From Myxococcota bacterium (GTDB lineage Bacteria; Myxococcota_A; Polyangia; HGW-17): DNA of 31,323 nucleotides. Numbering within the stretch: the first letter of the stretch is position 1; every line of letters begins with the position of its first letter. The DNA lies in contig JAHJLU010000655.1 in assembly GCA_018821745.1 (NCBI GenBank), positions 1 to 31,323 on the forward strand, read 5' to 3'. A program made the translations under genes and the position numbers. Positions 7,667 to 16,541 of this stretch are shown here, one piece after another. Below the pieces are notes generated by a model. That model had not been told where the DNA came from. It saw only the letters and a list, made by a program, of their open reading frames with translations, and did no database searches.

Positions 7667-9175
7667 TTACTGAACGAAAAAACTATGGACGGTTCTCTCA
7701 GGGAGAGTTTTGAAAAATATATGGAGTTTATTGCGCCATCGGAGATGGCTCTTGTAAGAGGTAGCCAGAATCAGCACCCTTGAATCGCCACAGATGATAT
7801 TTCCGGCGATGGTAAATTGCCCCATGGGAATCCAGGAGGGCGGAAGGCGCCCTGAAAACCAGGAGGGAAAGAGGGCCACTAGCTCAATGTCATGTTCCTG
7901 TGCGATCCGTGCAAGGGGTGTTCCTCCATGAGCATTGTTCTGTCGAAGCTTCATCACCTCCATGGAGGCCAGACCCCACAGATCGAGGACATACCCTCCA
8001 GCATAATAGGAGATGGCTCCAACATCATTAACCCCGACCCGGGCGCCTGCAAAAAATTTTGAGAGCTGCAGTTGCTGATCATGGATATTCCTGGATGCAC
8101 GGACTACAGCACCATGAGAAGAGATGGCCCGAAAGATTGCGAGAAGCAGCAACAGCGGGATAACAAGACGTTTTCTATGAAAGGGGATCTCCATGAATAC
8201 AAAGGTAAACGCGACCGTATAGGTGAACACCAGATAGGCCTCGTAGCGGAAAAACCACCCGGTCTGGGAAAAGGAGAGGTGTCCCATGGTTCCCAGCAGG
8301 GCCATGCCGAGAAACACCATGGACCGATGTTGTATTTTGTGAAAACGGGTCACAAAGAGGTACCCCCCGACCACAAACGGTACAAGGAGGTGGGGTGTGC
8401 GGAGCAGTTTGTAGGGAAACAGAAACGGTTTGAGCCACAGTGGATCACCATGCTGAGCGAAGAGAGTCTTGGCGAGGATGGAGTTTGGGAGAAGATACCA
8501 CCCGAACCTGTGGAAAATAACACCGGTGGCCAGGGGAAGCACCATAGAGGCGACAAAAAGACCGAGCCGTTGAATAACACTGAACCCCGGCAGGAGAAGC
8601 GCCAGAGGGAAGAGTAAAAAGAGGGACTCCAGTCTTACCGCGGGGAGGAGGGTGAAGAACAGGAGGAGGGGTAGAAAGGGAACAGTCGTGACTCGAGAGT
8701 CAGGCCAATTTTTGGCCATAAAGAGAAAAAGGCCTGCCAGAAGAGCGATGTGGAGGAGGTGCTCCATTCCAGTGAAAACCAGCGGCACCAGTGGAACGAG
8801 GGCTGCGAGCCCAAGCAGAAGACAGAGAAGAGAGAGGGGAGGGAGGGAAGAGAACAACCGCGAAGTGAGGAAGACAATAAGGAGTGCGCAGAGAAACGAG
8901 AGGATAAGCGGAAAGAAGGTGGCGTCCTGCACAAAAAAATGGGGAATGACCATGAGCAGCGTCCACCCCAAAGAAGAGGTGGAAAAGGATACCTCTTTCG
9001 CGTTGATGCCCATCATCCCGGTTTGGGCGAGGTTGCGGCCCATGGAGAGATGGATATAGGGATCATCGAGAACATAGGAGAAACGTGACTGTCCCTGGAC
9101 AATGAGGATAAAGAGCAGCACCGAACAGAGCGCCGTTACAATGAGGCTCGCACCGAGGGCGTGTCGGCCGGTCAT
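7667..9175 (-). CDS. GT-C-type membrane glycosyltransferase (PMT/ArnT-like)
   Basis: This 502-residue polytopic protein has about ten hydrophobic helices. Near the N-terminus it carries DDPYIHLSMGRNLAQTG (residues 37-53), the acidic pair in the first periplasmic loop that is the hallmark of GT-C enzymes using lipid-phosphate sugar donors; SFSTSSLGW follows, as in many members. The last 120 residues are a soluble, probably periplasmic domain. Donor and acceptor cannot be told from the sequence. The ATG overlaps the stop of the upstream ABC transporter gene by 4 bp (ATGA), indicating translational coupling, and glmS heads the group. A role in decorating an envelope glycan or lipid is inferred from this context. 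Confidence 0.8.
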   Translation of the reverse strand: MTGRHALGASLIVTALCSVLLFILIVQGQSRFSYVLDDPYIHLSMGRNLAQTGMMGINAKEVSFSTSSLGWTLLMVIPHFFVQDATFFPLILSFLCALLIVFLTSRLFSSLPPLSLLCLLLGLAALVPLVPLVFTGMEHLLHIALLAGLFLFMAKNWPDSRVTTVPFLPLLLFFTLLPAVRLESLFLLFPLALLLPGFSVIQRLGLFVASMVLPLATGVIFHRFGWYLLPNSILAKTLFAQHGDPLWLKPFLFPYKLLRTPHLLVPFVVGGYLFVTRFHKIQHRSMVFLGMALLGTMGHLSFSQTGWFFRYEAYLVFTYTVAFTFVFMEIPFHRKRLVIPLLLLLAIFRAISSHGAVVRASRNIHDQQLQLSKFFAGARVGVNDVGAISYYAGGYVLDLWGLASMEVMKLRQNNAHGGTPLARIAQEHDIELVALFPSWFSGRLPPSWIPMGQFTIAGNIICGDSRVLILATSYKSHLRWRNKLHIFFKTLPERTVHSFFVQ

Positions 9176-10683
9176 GAATGCTCCATCTCTATGATGCGAT
9201 CACACAGGGCGAGGATATCCCGATGATGGGAGACTACAATAACAATACCGCCATTTGTTTTGCATGCCTTGAGCGCGTCGGAAACAATGATGAGGCTGTG
9301 TGCGTCCAGGGACTCTTCTGGCTCGTCGAGGATCAGGACCCGTGGCGACGTCAAGAGGGCTCTGTCCAGAGCAATCTTCCGGCGCTCTCCCCCGGAGAGG
9401 GATGAGCTGGAGAGTTTTCCTTTCCTGTGAGAAAACAGGAGCGGGGCCCTTTCTTCCGGGGCAATTTTCCGGCCCAGGAGTAGATTCATCTCTGCGGAGC
9501 CACTAAAGAGCGCCCCTTCCTGATCCAGGTAACCGATCTCCAGAGCCATGGGCAGCGCCTCGGTGCCGTCAACCCGGACGCTCCCTCTCTGGGGATGGAT
9601 GATTCCCAGCAATAAATGTATGAGGGTCGTCTTTCCAGACCCGTTATCCCCTCTGATGCCTGTGACACTGCCCATGGGAAAGGTTGCGGAAAAGTTGGTC
9701 AAAACAGGAGCGTCGTAACGATGGGTGATCTTCTCCAGCGAGATTGACTGCCTCACAGGGAGACGCTTTATTGTTTTGTGTGTTGTGGTCAAAAGCTCCA
9801 GGAGCCAGGGGACCTCCCTGACAGACCAGGCCAGAACAAGATCGCGTCCAAACCCCGAGAGGGGAGGATACAAAAGAACCAGCCCCGTTATATAGGAGGC
9901 GACGGTGGAGAGCGATATGGTACCAAGGGAAAAAAGATGGCGCCCCAAAAGCCATGCGGCGAGTACTCCCCCTGCCATAATTAAAAACCCGAGGGGAGCG
10001 TAGAGGGCATGAAATCGCCGATGGCTTATTTCCTTGCTCCACATGCGCCCGAGGAAAAGGTCGTGGTTCTCGTTGATAAAATTCTCGGCGTCGTATCCCT
10101 TGATACACTCCGCGTTGACCACTGTTTCGGTCTGGAAACGACTGAGATCCCCCTCGGCCTTGAAGAGGGATCGGCGCAGTGCCCCGGTTTTTCTTCCCAA
10201 AAGCCACCCCACCAGGAAAAAAAGCCCGAAGAAAGGGATCACTGCTGCGGTGAGGCGCCAGTCCAGGATTATCAGGTAGGTAGTGAAGAGACCTATCTGC
10301 AGGGTACGCCGAAAGAGGGTACGCAAAATGGAGATGACCCAATCCGAGACCCACGCAGCCTCGGACTCTGCCTTTTTCAGCAGATCCAACTGAACCTTGT
10401 CTCTGGGTAACCGCAGCAAGGAGGAGAAGGCTTGTGCCCAGAGCGATTTTCCCACGTGGGCGGCGGCGGGGATGATGAGCAGCTCCTCCACAAAGGAGAG
10501 GATAACCCCCAAAAGGAGAGTTGACAGGAGGAAGAAGGGGAGGGTGCTCTGTTGAAAGGCGCCCAGGCGTATGAGAAAGATTCCCGCCACACTGTGAAAC
10601 AGCGAGAGCAAAAGCAGCAGAGCGATCCGCGTCTTGAGGGGCTGCAGAATGGGAAAAATGAAGCGAATGTGGCGAACAGCCAT
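9172..10683 (-). CDS. ABC exporter half-transporter with compact ATPase domain
   Basis: The 503 residues comprise an N-terminal membrane domain (about 1-300, roughly six helices) and a C-terminal ATPase (about 315-503). Visible motifs are Walker A GDNGSGKT (345-352), Q-loop Gln388, signature LSGGE (429-433), Walker B VLILDE ending at catalytic Glu454, and switch His486. The ATPase domain is about 190 residues rather than the usual 230-240, because the segment between Q-loop and signature is short. It should act as a homodimer, since no partner gene is present. The gene starts 4 bp after the glmS stop and overlaps the glycosyltransferase start by 4 bp. Substrate is unknown; export or flipping of a sugar-linked lipid would fit the neighbours but is inference. 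Confidence 0.88.
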   Translation of the reverse strand: MAVRHIRFIFPILQPLKTRIALLLLLSLFHSVAGIFLIRLGAFQQSTLPFFLLSTLLLGVILSFVEELLIIPAAAHVGKSLWAQAFSSLLRLPRDKVQLDLLKKAESEAAWVSDWVISILRTLFRRTLQIGLFTTYLIILDWRLTAAVIPFFGLFFLVGWLLGRKTGALRRSLFKAEGDLSRFQTETVVNAECIKGYDAENFINENHDLFLGRMWSKEISHRRFHALYAPLGFLIMAGGVLAAWLLGRHLFSLGTISLSTVASYITGLVLLYPPLSGFGRDLVLAWSVREVPWLLELLTTTHKTIKRLPVRQSISLEKITHRYDAPVLTNFSATFPMGSVTGIRGDNGSGKTTLIHLLLGIIHPQRGSVRVDGTEALPMALEIGYLDQEGALFSGSAEMNLLLGRKIAPEERAPLLFSHRKGKLSSSSLSGGERRKIALDRALLTSPRVLILDEPEESLDAHSLIIVSDALKACKTNGGIVIVVSHHRDILALCDRIIEMEHS

Positions 10684-10687
10684 AGTA

Positions 10688-12508
10688 TTACTCGACGGTT
10701 ACGGATTTGGCCAGATTTCTCGGCTGATCGATGTCTGTCCCTTTTATATCGGCAGTATAGTAGGCAAACAGTTGGAGCGGAATGACCGTGAGGATGGGCT
10801 GCAATAAGGGATGGGTCCTGGGGACCATGAAGAGGTCATCCGCCAGGTTGCCCATATTGGTATCACCCTGGGAAGCGATGGCGATAACCTTTCCCCGTCT
10901 TGACTTTACTTCTTCAATATTACTAACCATTTTTTCACTGGTGCTGCCCTCGGGGGCGACCGCCAGTACCGGAAGCTCTTCGTCAATGAGCGCAATGGGC
11001 CCATGCTTCATCTCTCCGGCTGGGTAGCCCTCCGCGTGAACATAGGAGATCTCTTTCAACTTCAGCGCGCCCTCCAGGGCAACGGGGTAGTTGATGCCGC
11101 GACCGATGAATAAAAAGGCGGGTGCGTGGGAGTAGCGCCGTGCGATGACGTTTATCTGGGCGCTCTGGGACAGCAGTTTATTAATCTGTTTGGGGAGCCG
11201 AACCATGGCCCCCACAAGCTCCGCCAGGGCCTCCCCCATGAGCGTGCCTGTGGCGATCCCCATGTGAATGGCGATCAGGACCAGCACCGACACCTGGGCG
11301 GTAAAGGCCTTGGTGGAGGCAACACCTATTTCCGGGCCGGCGTGGGTGTAAATAGTGTGATCAGATTTTCGTGCGATGGCGCTCCCGAGGACGTTGACGA
11401 TCCCCAGCACTGTGGCACCTTTCTCTTTGGCCAGGGCGAGAGCCGCGAGCGTGTCGGCGGTCTCACCGGACTGGGAGATGAGGATGAGGAGGTCCCTCTC
11501 ACCGATGAGGGGGTTGCGATAACGGAACTCTGAAGCCATATCCACTTCTACTGGTATTCTTGCCGTGGACTCAATGAGATATTTACCGATGAGGGAGGCG
11601 TAATAGGAGGTCCCGCAGGCCACCAGAAACACCCGGTCAAATCTTTTGGGATCAAAGATAAAGTCAGAGAAGGTGACCGTACGGGTGTCGGCGTGAAGGC
11701 GTTCTCCGATGGTGTCCGCCACGCTCCGTGGCTGTTCGAAGATCTCTTTGAGCATGAAATGCTTGTAGCCACCCTTTTCGGCCATTATGGGGTTCCATTG
11801 AATCGTCTGGGGGGCTCGCTCCACGGGGACATTTGGGCCCTCCCAGATGCGGATGTCCGGACCATCCAGCTGTGCCACATCCCCGTCTTCCAGAAAGATC
11901 ATCTCCCTGGTTGCACCGAGTAACGCCGGAATATCACTGGCGATCATGGACTCATCGGTCCCCTGTCCCAGGATCAGTGGAGACCCGTTCTTTGCACACC
12001 AGAGGGTGTGGGAATATCCGTCAATGAGCAGGGCGATGCCCCATGTGCCCCTGATCTGACCGATGGTCTTCCATATGGCAGCGAGCGGCTCGGAGCCATA
12101 GTTGAGTTCTTCCTCCACGAGGTGTGCGAGGATCTCCGTGTCGGTCCCCGAGGTAAAATGATGGTTTTTTGCCATCAGTGCCTCTTTGAGTTCACGGTAA
12201 TTCTCAATGATCCCGTTGTGGACCACCGTAACGCGGCCGTATTTGTGGGGGTGTGCATTGATATCGTTGGGTTCGCCATGGGTAGCCCAGCGTGTGTGTC
12301 CAATCCCCAGGACCCCCTGAAGCGGCGCCTTTGCAAAGGCTTCCCGCAGGTTGTCCAGTTTTCCCTGGGTCTTGACCAGGTTCACCACAGAATCGGTGAG
12401 TATTGCGACCCCGGCTGAATCATAACCCCTGTATTCCAGGCTTTTTAACCCACTGATAAGAAAAGGAAAACAATTGCTGTTTCCGTTATATCCAACTATC
12501 CCGCACAT
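10688..12508 (-). CDS. glmS: Glutamine--fructose-6-phosphate aminotransferase (isomerizing)
   Basis: GlmS converts fructose-6-phosphate and glutamine to glucosamine-6-phosphate, the first step towards UDP-GlcNAc for peptidoglycan and lipopolysaccharide. From ATG 12508 the protein has 606 residues, the normal length. It starts MCGIVGY with catalytic Cys2 of the glutamine amidotransferase domain (about 1-240), and carries two SIS sugar isomerase domains with SQSGETADT and STKAFTAQV. It ends with the canonical DQPRNLAKSVTVE. AGGAGG lies just upstream of this ATG; the frame remains open for 45 more codons upstream but the N-terminal nucleophile requires the chosen start. It leads a probable three-gene operon with the ABC exporter and the GT-C glycosyltransferase. 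No glmS ribozyme was recognised. Confidence 0.97.
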   Translation of the reverse strand: MCGIVGYNGNSNCFPFLISGLKSLEYRGYDSAGVAILTDSVVNLVKTQGKLDNLREAFAKAPLQGVLGIGHTRWATHGEPNDINAHPHKYGRVTVVHNGIIENYRELKEALMAKNHHFTSGTDTEILAHLVEEELNYGSEPLAAIWKTIGQIRGTWGIALLIDGYSHTLWCAKNGSPLILGQGTDESMIASDIPALLGATREMIFLEDGDVAQLDGPDIRIWEGPNVPVERAPQTIQWNPIMAEKGGYKHFMLKEIFEQPRSVADTIGERLHADTRTVTFSDFIFDPKRFDRVFLVACGTSYYASLIGKYLIESTARIPVEVDMASEFRYRNPLIGERDLLILISQSGETADTLAALALAKEKGATVLGIVNVLGSAIARKSDHTIYTHAGPEIGVASTKAFTAQVSVLVLIAIHMGIATGTLMGEALAELVGAMVRLPKQINKLLSQSAQINVIARRYSHAPAFLFIGRGINYPVALEGALKLKEISYVHAEGYPAGEMKHGPIALIDEELPVLAVAPEGSTSEKMVSNIEEVKSRRGKVIAIASQGDTNMGNLADDLFMVPRTHPLLQPILTVIPLQLFAYYTADIKGTDIDQPRNLAKSVTVE

Positions 12509-12535
12509 GGCAGCCTCCTGAAACGGCCGGTATTG

Positions 12536-12566
12536 ACAGCCCGGTGACAAACACTCGCTGGGCTGT
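12536..12566. promoter_or_regulatory. Inverted repeat in the glmS leader
   Basis: ACAGCCC (12536-12542) and GGGCTGT (12560-12566) form a perfect 7-bp inverted repeat with a 17-bp spacer, about 30-60 nt upstream of the glmS start. It could be a leader stem-loop or an operator. There is no further evidence for function. Confidence 0.25.
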
Positions 12567-12641
12567 TCAGGGAACGTGAGCCGGTAAATCACCCTTGAGG
12601 AATTTGACACAATTGTAAAGGGAAAGTTGTCCGCGGCCTTC

Positions 12642-12657
12642 AACCCCTGTTGGGGTT
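12642..12657. terminator. Weak hairpin between the 48-residue gene and glmS
   Basis: AACCCC (12642-12647) and GGGGTT (12652-12657) pair across a TGTT loop. On the plus strand it is followed by only TTC; on the minus strand, where the flanking genes lie, there is no T tract after it. A true intrinsic terminator is therefore doubtful. Confidence 0.2.
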
Positions 12658-12718
12658 TTCAGCCTCTGGGCCGGGACTCTTCGGGGAGCGTGGAGTCTCA
12701 GTACAGCATCGGTTTGTG

Positions 12719-12865
12719 TCATGCCGGTGTTGGTGGGGGCGTTTTTCTTTGCTCAATGTATTGACGGATGAGGGTTCCCAGCCTTTTCTCCATGAGAGTG
12801 TTGAGGTCCTGATGATAATTCCGTACGCGTTGATCCATGGCAGCGGTGTGGGTTTGAGTATTCAT
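12719..12865 (-). CDS. Small 48-residue protein of unknown function
   Basis: A short minus-strand frame starts at ATG 12865 and ends TGA at 12721-12719. AGGAGG lies 5 nt upstream of the start, stronger than for most genes here, and a sigma-70-like promoter lies just before it. The product is hydrophilic: a charged central part (DQRVRNYHQDLNTLMEKRL, then GTLIRQYIEQRK) that probably forms a helix, and a Pro/Thr-rich end PPPTPA. No family is recognised. It lies about 210 bp upstream of glmS on the same strand. Confidence 0.55.
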   Translation of the reverse strand: MNTQTHTAAMDQRVRNYHQDLNTLMEKRLGTLIRQYIEQRKTPPPTPA

Positions 12866-12884
12866 AGCTACCTCCTACTACACT

Positions 12885-12913
12885 ATCCTACATTGGCTCC
12901 ATTAAAATTGCAA
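12885..12913 (-). promoter_or_regulatory. Predicted sigma-70 promoter of the 48-residue gene
   Basis: On the minus strand TTGCAA (12913-12908) and TAGGAT (12890-12885) are separated by exactly 17 nt. The -10 ends 19 nt before the ATG at 12865, leaving room for a short leader that contains AGGAGG. Each hexamer matches 4 of 6 consensus positions. Confidence 0.42.
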
Positions 12914-13016
12914 ATAATGGTCTTATTTTTCCAAATTTTAAATTTCTGATGGGTATGCCCGCTGATTGCCGAGTAAATCCAGGAAAAAAAAAGACGGATC
13001 TGGTACAGTGTTCTGC

Positions 13017-13877
13017 ATGTATCCCATACTGTTCGATTCCCTGCCCACCTACGGTCCCCTCCTGCTGCTGGGAATTGCCCTGGGGCTGTTTATCTATCGG
13101 CGGGGCGCGAGGCGCATGCCCCTGGACGTGGAAAACTCCACGGATTTCATACTCCTCATCATTCTTTTAGGTTTTGCCGGAGCCAGGCTGCTGCATGTGG
13201 TGGTCATGCATGACCTGTATCTCACCTCCATTGAGGGAGTGATTCGCATCGGACGTTTGTGGGATGGTGGATTTGCCTACGTGGGCGGGGTGCTGGCGGG
13301 TTCCGTCTCACTGCTGCTGTTGAGAAAAAGGCTTCCCCTGGCCCTCACGGCGGATCTCATGGTCATCCCCCTGGCCTTCACCCACTTCGTGGGGAGGCTG
13401 GGCTGCTTCTCTGCGGGATGCTGCCATGGAAAAGCGGATCCCCCCGGTCTCCTCGGAGTCCGGTTTTCTCCCCACGGTGCTGCAGCGGCCTGGTGTCCAG
13501 GTGGAACCTCCGGGGAGTGCCTTAATCATACATTTTTCCATGCCACCCAGCTCTATGAGGCCCTGGGAATTCTTCTGATCATTATCTTTCTTGCACTGTA
13601 CACCCCCAGAAAACGCTTCCACGGGCATATGACCGCCCTGTATCTGCTGGCCTACGGAGGGGTACGTTTCTTTGTGGAGATCTTCCGTGGAGATCCAACC
13701 CGTGGTTTTCTCATGGAGATTAATACCCCGACGCTCAATAGATTTCTGGGGCTCCCCGCGGGGGAACCGCTCTTTTTTTCCACATCCCAAATGGTCTCCC
13801 TGGTGCTTATGGGATGCGCCCTGTGGATATTGTGGTATAATTTCTCACGCAAACCCAACCAAAGGAGCGAGTCATGA
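13017..13877 (+). CDS. lgt: Phosphatidylglycerol--prolipoprotein diacylglyceryl transferase
   Basis: Lgt attaches diacylglycerol to the lipobox cysteine of prolipoproteins in the inner membrane. From ATG 13017 the protein has 286 residues and about seven hydrophobic segments. Conserved features are GRLGCFSAGCCHG (126-138, the variant of the GRIGNF signature with a Cys pair), HATQLYE (175-181) and RFFVEIFRGD (217-226). The frame is open upstream to a TTG at 12966, but those residues are Lys-rich and not part of the family. The stop overlaps the start of the next gene by 4 bp (ATGA), and that gene encodes a lipoprotein, which is itself a substrate for Lgt. No strong Shine-Dalgarno is seen. Confidence 0.93.
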   Translation: MYPILFDSLPTYGPLLLLGIALGLFIYRRGARRMPLDVENSTDFILLIILLGFAGARLLHVVVMHDLYLTSIEGVIRIGRLWDGGFAYVGGVLAGSVSLLLLRKRLPLALTADLMVIPLAFTHFVGRLGCFSAGCCHGKADPPGLLGVRFSPHGAAAAWCPGGTSGECLNHTFFHATQLYEALGILLIIIFLALYTPRKRFHGHMTALYLLAYGGVRFFVEIFRGDPTRGFLMEINTPTLNRFLGLPAGEPLFFSTSQMVSLVLMGCALWILWYNFSRKPNQRSES

Positions 13878-15286
13878 AAAAACACCGATTGCTTTTAACC
13901 GGGCTCTTTTTGCTTCTCCTGCCCCTTTTGGGCTGTGACGATACGCAGTCAAATAACACCAATAACATTAATAACACTAATAATGTTAATAACGTAAACA
14001 ACTTGAACAACACCAATAACGTCACCTGCGGAAATCAGGTGGTGGATCCCGGTGAGGATTGTGACACTCAACTTGCGGGGGAGACCTGTGAAGATTTCGG
14101 CTTCGTGCAGGGGACCCTGGCGTGCGGAGACGACTGCAATTATGATTTCACCGGTTGCTCGAACATACCCCTCCTGCAGTATTCTCTAGACATACTGTTT
14201 GTGGTGGATGACTCCCTGAGCATGAGCGAGGAGCAACTGAAACTGAGAGATAATTTCAATAGGTTCGTGGGAATTCTCAAGGACGAGATGGGAGTGATCC
14301 CCTCTTTGCACGTTGGCATTATCACAACCTCCGTCTCCCTGGGTCGGGATGATATCACCACCTGCCAGGCACCCACTGATGGAAAACTGATGCGTGGAGT
14401 GGCCTGCGCCAACCCGATGTCGGGTAATTTCATCGCCGATGTGGAGCCAAAGGGGTGTGAAATTGAGCGCAGCCCGGAGGGGCAGTGCACAAGCCACACC
14501 TGTACACAACAACATTGCGCCGCCGATGCTTTTGAGGTTGGGAGTGAGCCCGATGGATTGGCACTGTTCCTCGATGACGATGGATGTCCCCGCTGCCGAA
14601 ACTACGAAAACGAGGGACTGACCGAGGTGTTTTCCTGTATGGCTGATGTGGGTGTTGAAGGGTGCGGATTTGAGCAACCCCTTGAGGCCCTGCACCTCTC
14701 CTACACGGCGGGCCACCAGGAAAATGAGTATTTTTTCCGAGACAGCGCCTATCTGGCGGTGGTTTTTGTCTCCGATGAGGACGACTGCTCTGCGCAGAAC
14801 CAGGGTCTCTTTGATCCTGCCAGTGAAGCCCTCGGTAATTTCGGTTCATTCAGGTGTACCCAGTGGGGGATCGCGTGTGATCAGCCATGGGACACGGGTT
14901 TTGTGGGTGAGACCATGGACATGACCGGGTGCGTAGCACGCCCCGAATCCGACAGCGAGCGACTCCTTTATCCCATCTCCCGATATGTGGATTCGCTCAT
15001 CGCCCTCAAGGGTCATCCCGCCGTCATATCCCTCGCGGCGATTGTGGGTCCCACTGACGGTGACATGACAATTGACCGTGATACTTTTGGAAATCCGCAT
15101 CTCATGTACAGTTGTACCGATGGTGACAGTGGTGCGGTCCCCGGTATCCGGTTCCACGATCTGGTCACCGCCTTCACCCTCCCCGCCGACCGCGAGTGGG
15201 CCTTCTATCCCGTGTGCGAGAGCGACTACTCTCCCGCTCTTGAGGGGATTGCCCGTAACGCCGCCCTTGCAATGATGGAAAAATAA
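13874..15286 (+). CDS. Asn-linker lipoprotein with Myxococcota Cys-rich repeat and VWA-like domain
   Basis: The 470-residue product has a signal peptide ending in lipobox LLGC (Cys21, Asp at +2). An Asn-rich linker of NNx triplets covers residues 27-50. Residues 51-95 form a Cys-rich unit beginning CGNQVVDPGEDCD, typical of the Myxococcota disorder/Cys-rich repeat. From about 104 a VWA-like fold begins: LDILFVVDDSLSMSEEQ gives a metal-site motif Asp112-x-Ser114-x-Ser116, and VVFVSDEDDCS (296-306) matches the fourth strand. Many cysteines (about 20) suggest disulfides outside the cytoplasm. The start overlaps the lgt stop (ATGA). It ends 9 bp before convergent clpX. A cell-surface adhesion or binding role is inferred from VWA; the ligand is unknown. 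Confidence 0.88.
   Translation: MKKHRLLLTGLFLLLLPLLGCDDTQSNNTNNINNTNNVNNVNNLNNTNNVTCGNQVVDPGEDCDTQLAGETCEDFGFVQGTLACGDDCNYDFTGCSNIPLLQYSLDILFVVDDSLSMSEEQLKLRDNFNRFVGILKDEMGVIPSLHVGIITTSVSLGRDDITTCQAPTDGKLMRGVACANPMSGNFIADVEPKGCEIERSPEGQCTSHTCTQQHCAADAFEVGSEPDGLALFLDDDGCPRCRNYENEGLTEVFSCMADVGVEGCGFEQPLEALHLSYTAGHQENEYFFRDSAYLAVVFVSDEDDCSAQNQGLFDPASEALGNFGSFRCTQWGIACDQPWDTGFVGETMDMTGCVARPESDSERLLYPISRYVDSLIALKGHPAVISLAAIVGPTDGDMTIDRDTFGNPHLMYSCTDGDSGAVPGIRFHDLVTAFTLPADREWAFYPVCESDYSPALEGIARNAALAMMEK
13952..14023 (+). repeat. Degenerate 9-bp repeat encoding an Asn-rich linker
   Basis: AAT/AAC pairs followed by a variable codon repeat about eight times, encoding NNT, NNI, NNV and NNL units between the lipidated Cys and the folded part. 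Codons vary between AAT and AAC, so the protein pattern is better kept than the DNA pattern. Confidence 0.9.
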
Positions 15287-15294
15287 AACAAACT

Positions 15295-16509
15295 TTACGA
15301 GGCTTCGGCCTGGAGTTCAATACGGGGCATGGATCGTTCCATCACCACGTTTTGGTCGATGATACAGCGGTGGACGTTGGTCATGGAGGGGATTTCATAC
15401 ATAATCTCGAGCATGATGTCTTCGAGAATGGCCTTGAGACCACGGGCACCCATGTGGCGGTTGTAGCTCTCATGGGCGATGGTTTTGATCGCATCGTCGG
15501 TGAACTCAAGCTCGACTCCCTCGAGGCCAAACATTTTTTTGTATTGTGCCACCAGGGAGTTGCGCGGTTTCCACAGGATCTGCTCAAGATCCTCCTCCCG
15601 CAGGTCGTTTACCGTGACCGAAATAGGGACACGACCCATGAATTCGGGAATCATTCCAAACTTGTACAAATCCTCGTTCTTCACCTGGCATCTCAGGGCG
15701 TTTTTATCTTCTTCCTTGTGATGAACCCGCGCACCGAACCCCATCCCCTTGTCCCCGAGGCGGCGCTTGATAATCTCTTCGATGCCATTGAAAGCACCGG
15801 ATAAGATAAAGAGAATGTCCGTGGTGTCGATCTGGACAGGGCTCTGATTTCTTGCTTTCCCGCCGTCGGGAGTTATGGTGATAATTTTCCCTTCGAGGAG
15901 TTTCAGAAGGGCCTGCTGGACGCCTTCCCCCGAAACATCCCGGCCACTCCCGGTCCCGGTGCCGCGGCGTGCAATTTTATCGATCTCGTCAATGTAGATG
16001 ATGCCACGGGAGGCTTTTTCCACATCCTGATCAGCAGCTCTATAAAGGGATTTAATAAGGGATTCAACGTCTTCTCCGACATAGCCGGCTTCAGTCAGGG
16101 TAGTAGCGTCGCCCATGGCCAGAGGAACATCCAGTTTTTTTGCGAGGGTCTCCACCAGGAGGGTCTTTCCGGTGCCCGTGGGTCCGAGCATGAGGATGTT
16201 GCCTTTGGAGAGTTCTACTTTCCTCGCGGATCCGCGTTTTCGGGCATCAAGTCTCTTGTAGTGGTTGTAGACAGCTACAGCGAGGTATTTTTTTGCTTCA
16301 TCCTGGCCAATGACATATTTCTGCAATTCATCAAAAATGTAACGGGGGCGATACCGTGAGACAGCTTTTGCAAATTTTTCCCGCAAAAGGAGGTCATTAC
16401 AGACGTTGACACACTCATCACAGATATAAACCTTGGGGCCGCTGATTAACTTCTGGACCTCACTGCGCTTTTTACTGCAGAAAGAGCATTTGATTTCATC
16501 GAGAGACAT
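15295..16509 (-). CDS. clpX: ATP-dependent Clp protease ATP-binding subunit ClpX
   Basis: ClpX is the hexameric AAA+ unfoldase that feeds substrates to ClpP. The 404-residue protein has the N-terminal zinc-binding domain with Cys8, Cys11, Cys30 and Cys33, Walker A GPTGTGKT (109-116), the pore loop GYVGED (142-147), Walker B IIYIDEID (170-177), and the sensor-2 motif HMGARGL near residue 365. AGGTG precedes the ATG by 6 nt. clpP and lon, frequent neighbours, are not adjacent here: the upstream side is a long spacer and the downstream side a convergent lipoprotein gene. Confidence 0.97.
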   Translation of the reverse strand: MSLDEIKCSFCSKKRSEVQKLISGPKVYICDECVNVCNDLLLREKFAKAVSRYRPRYIFDELQKYVIGQDEAKKYLAVAVYNHYKRLDARKRGSARKVELSKGNILMLGPTGTGKTLLVETLAKKLDVPLAMGDATTLTEAGYVGEDVESLIKSLYRAADQDVEKASRGIIYIDEIDKIARRGTGTGSGRDVSGEGVQQALLKLLEGKIITITPDGGKARNQSPVQIDTTDILFILSGAFNGIEEIIKRRLGDKGMGFGARVHHKEEDKNALRCQVKNEDLYKFGMIPEFMGRVPISVTVNDLREEDLEQILWKPRNSLVAQYKKMFGLEGVELEFTDDAIKTIAHESYNRHMGARGLKAILEDIMLEIMYEIPSMTNVHRCIIDQNVVMERSMPRIELQAEAS

Positions 16510-16541
16510 TATTTCACCTGGTGGCCGCAGCCTTTGGGGTA

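Noticed and set aside
10451..10460. CCCACGTGGG palindrome in the ABC gene
   Set aside because: Shares only the CACGTG core with parS; flanks do not match.
12509..12643. 45-codon upstream extension of glmS
   Set aside because: GlmS needs Cys as the residue after the initiator Met; the MCGIVGY start has a strong RBS.
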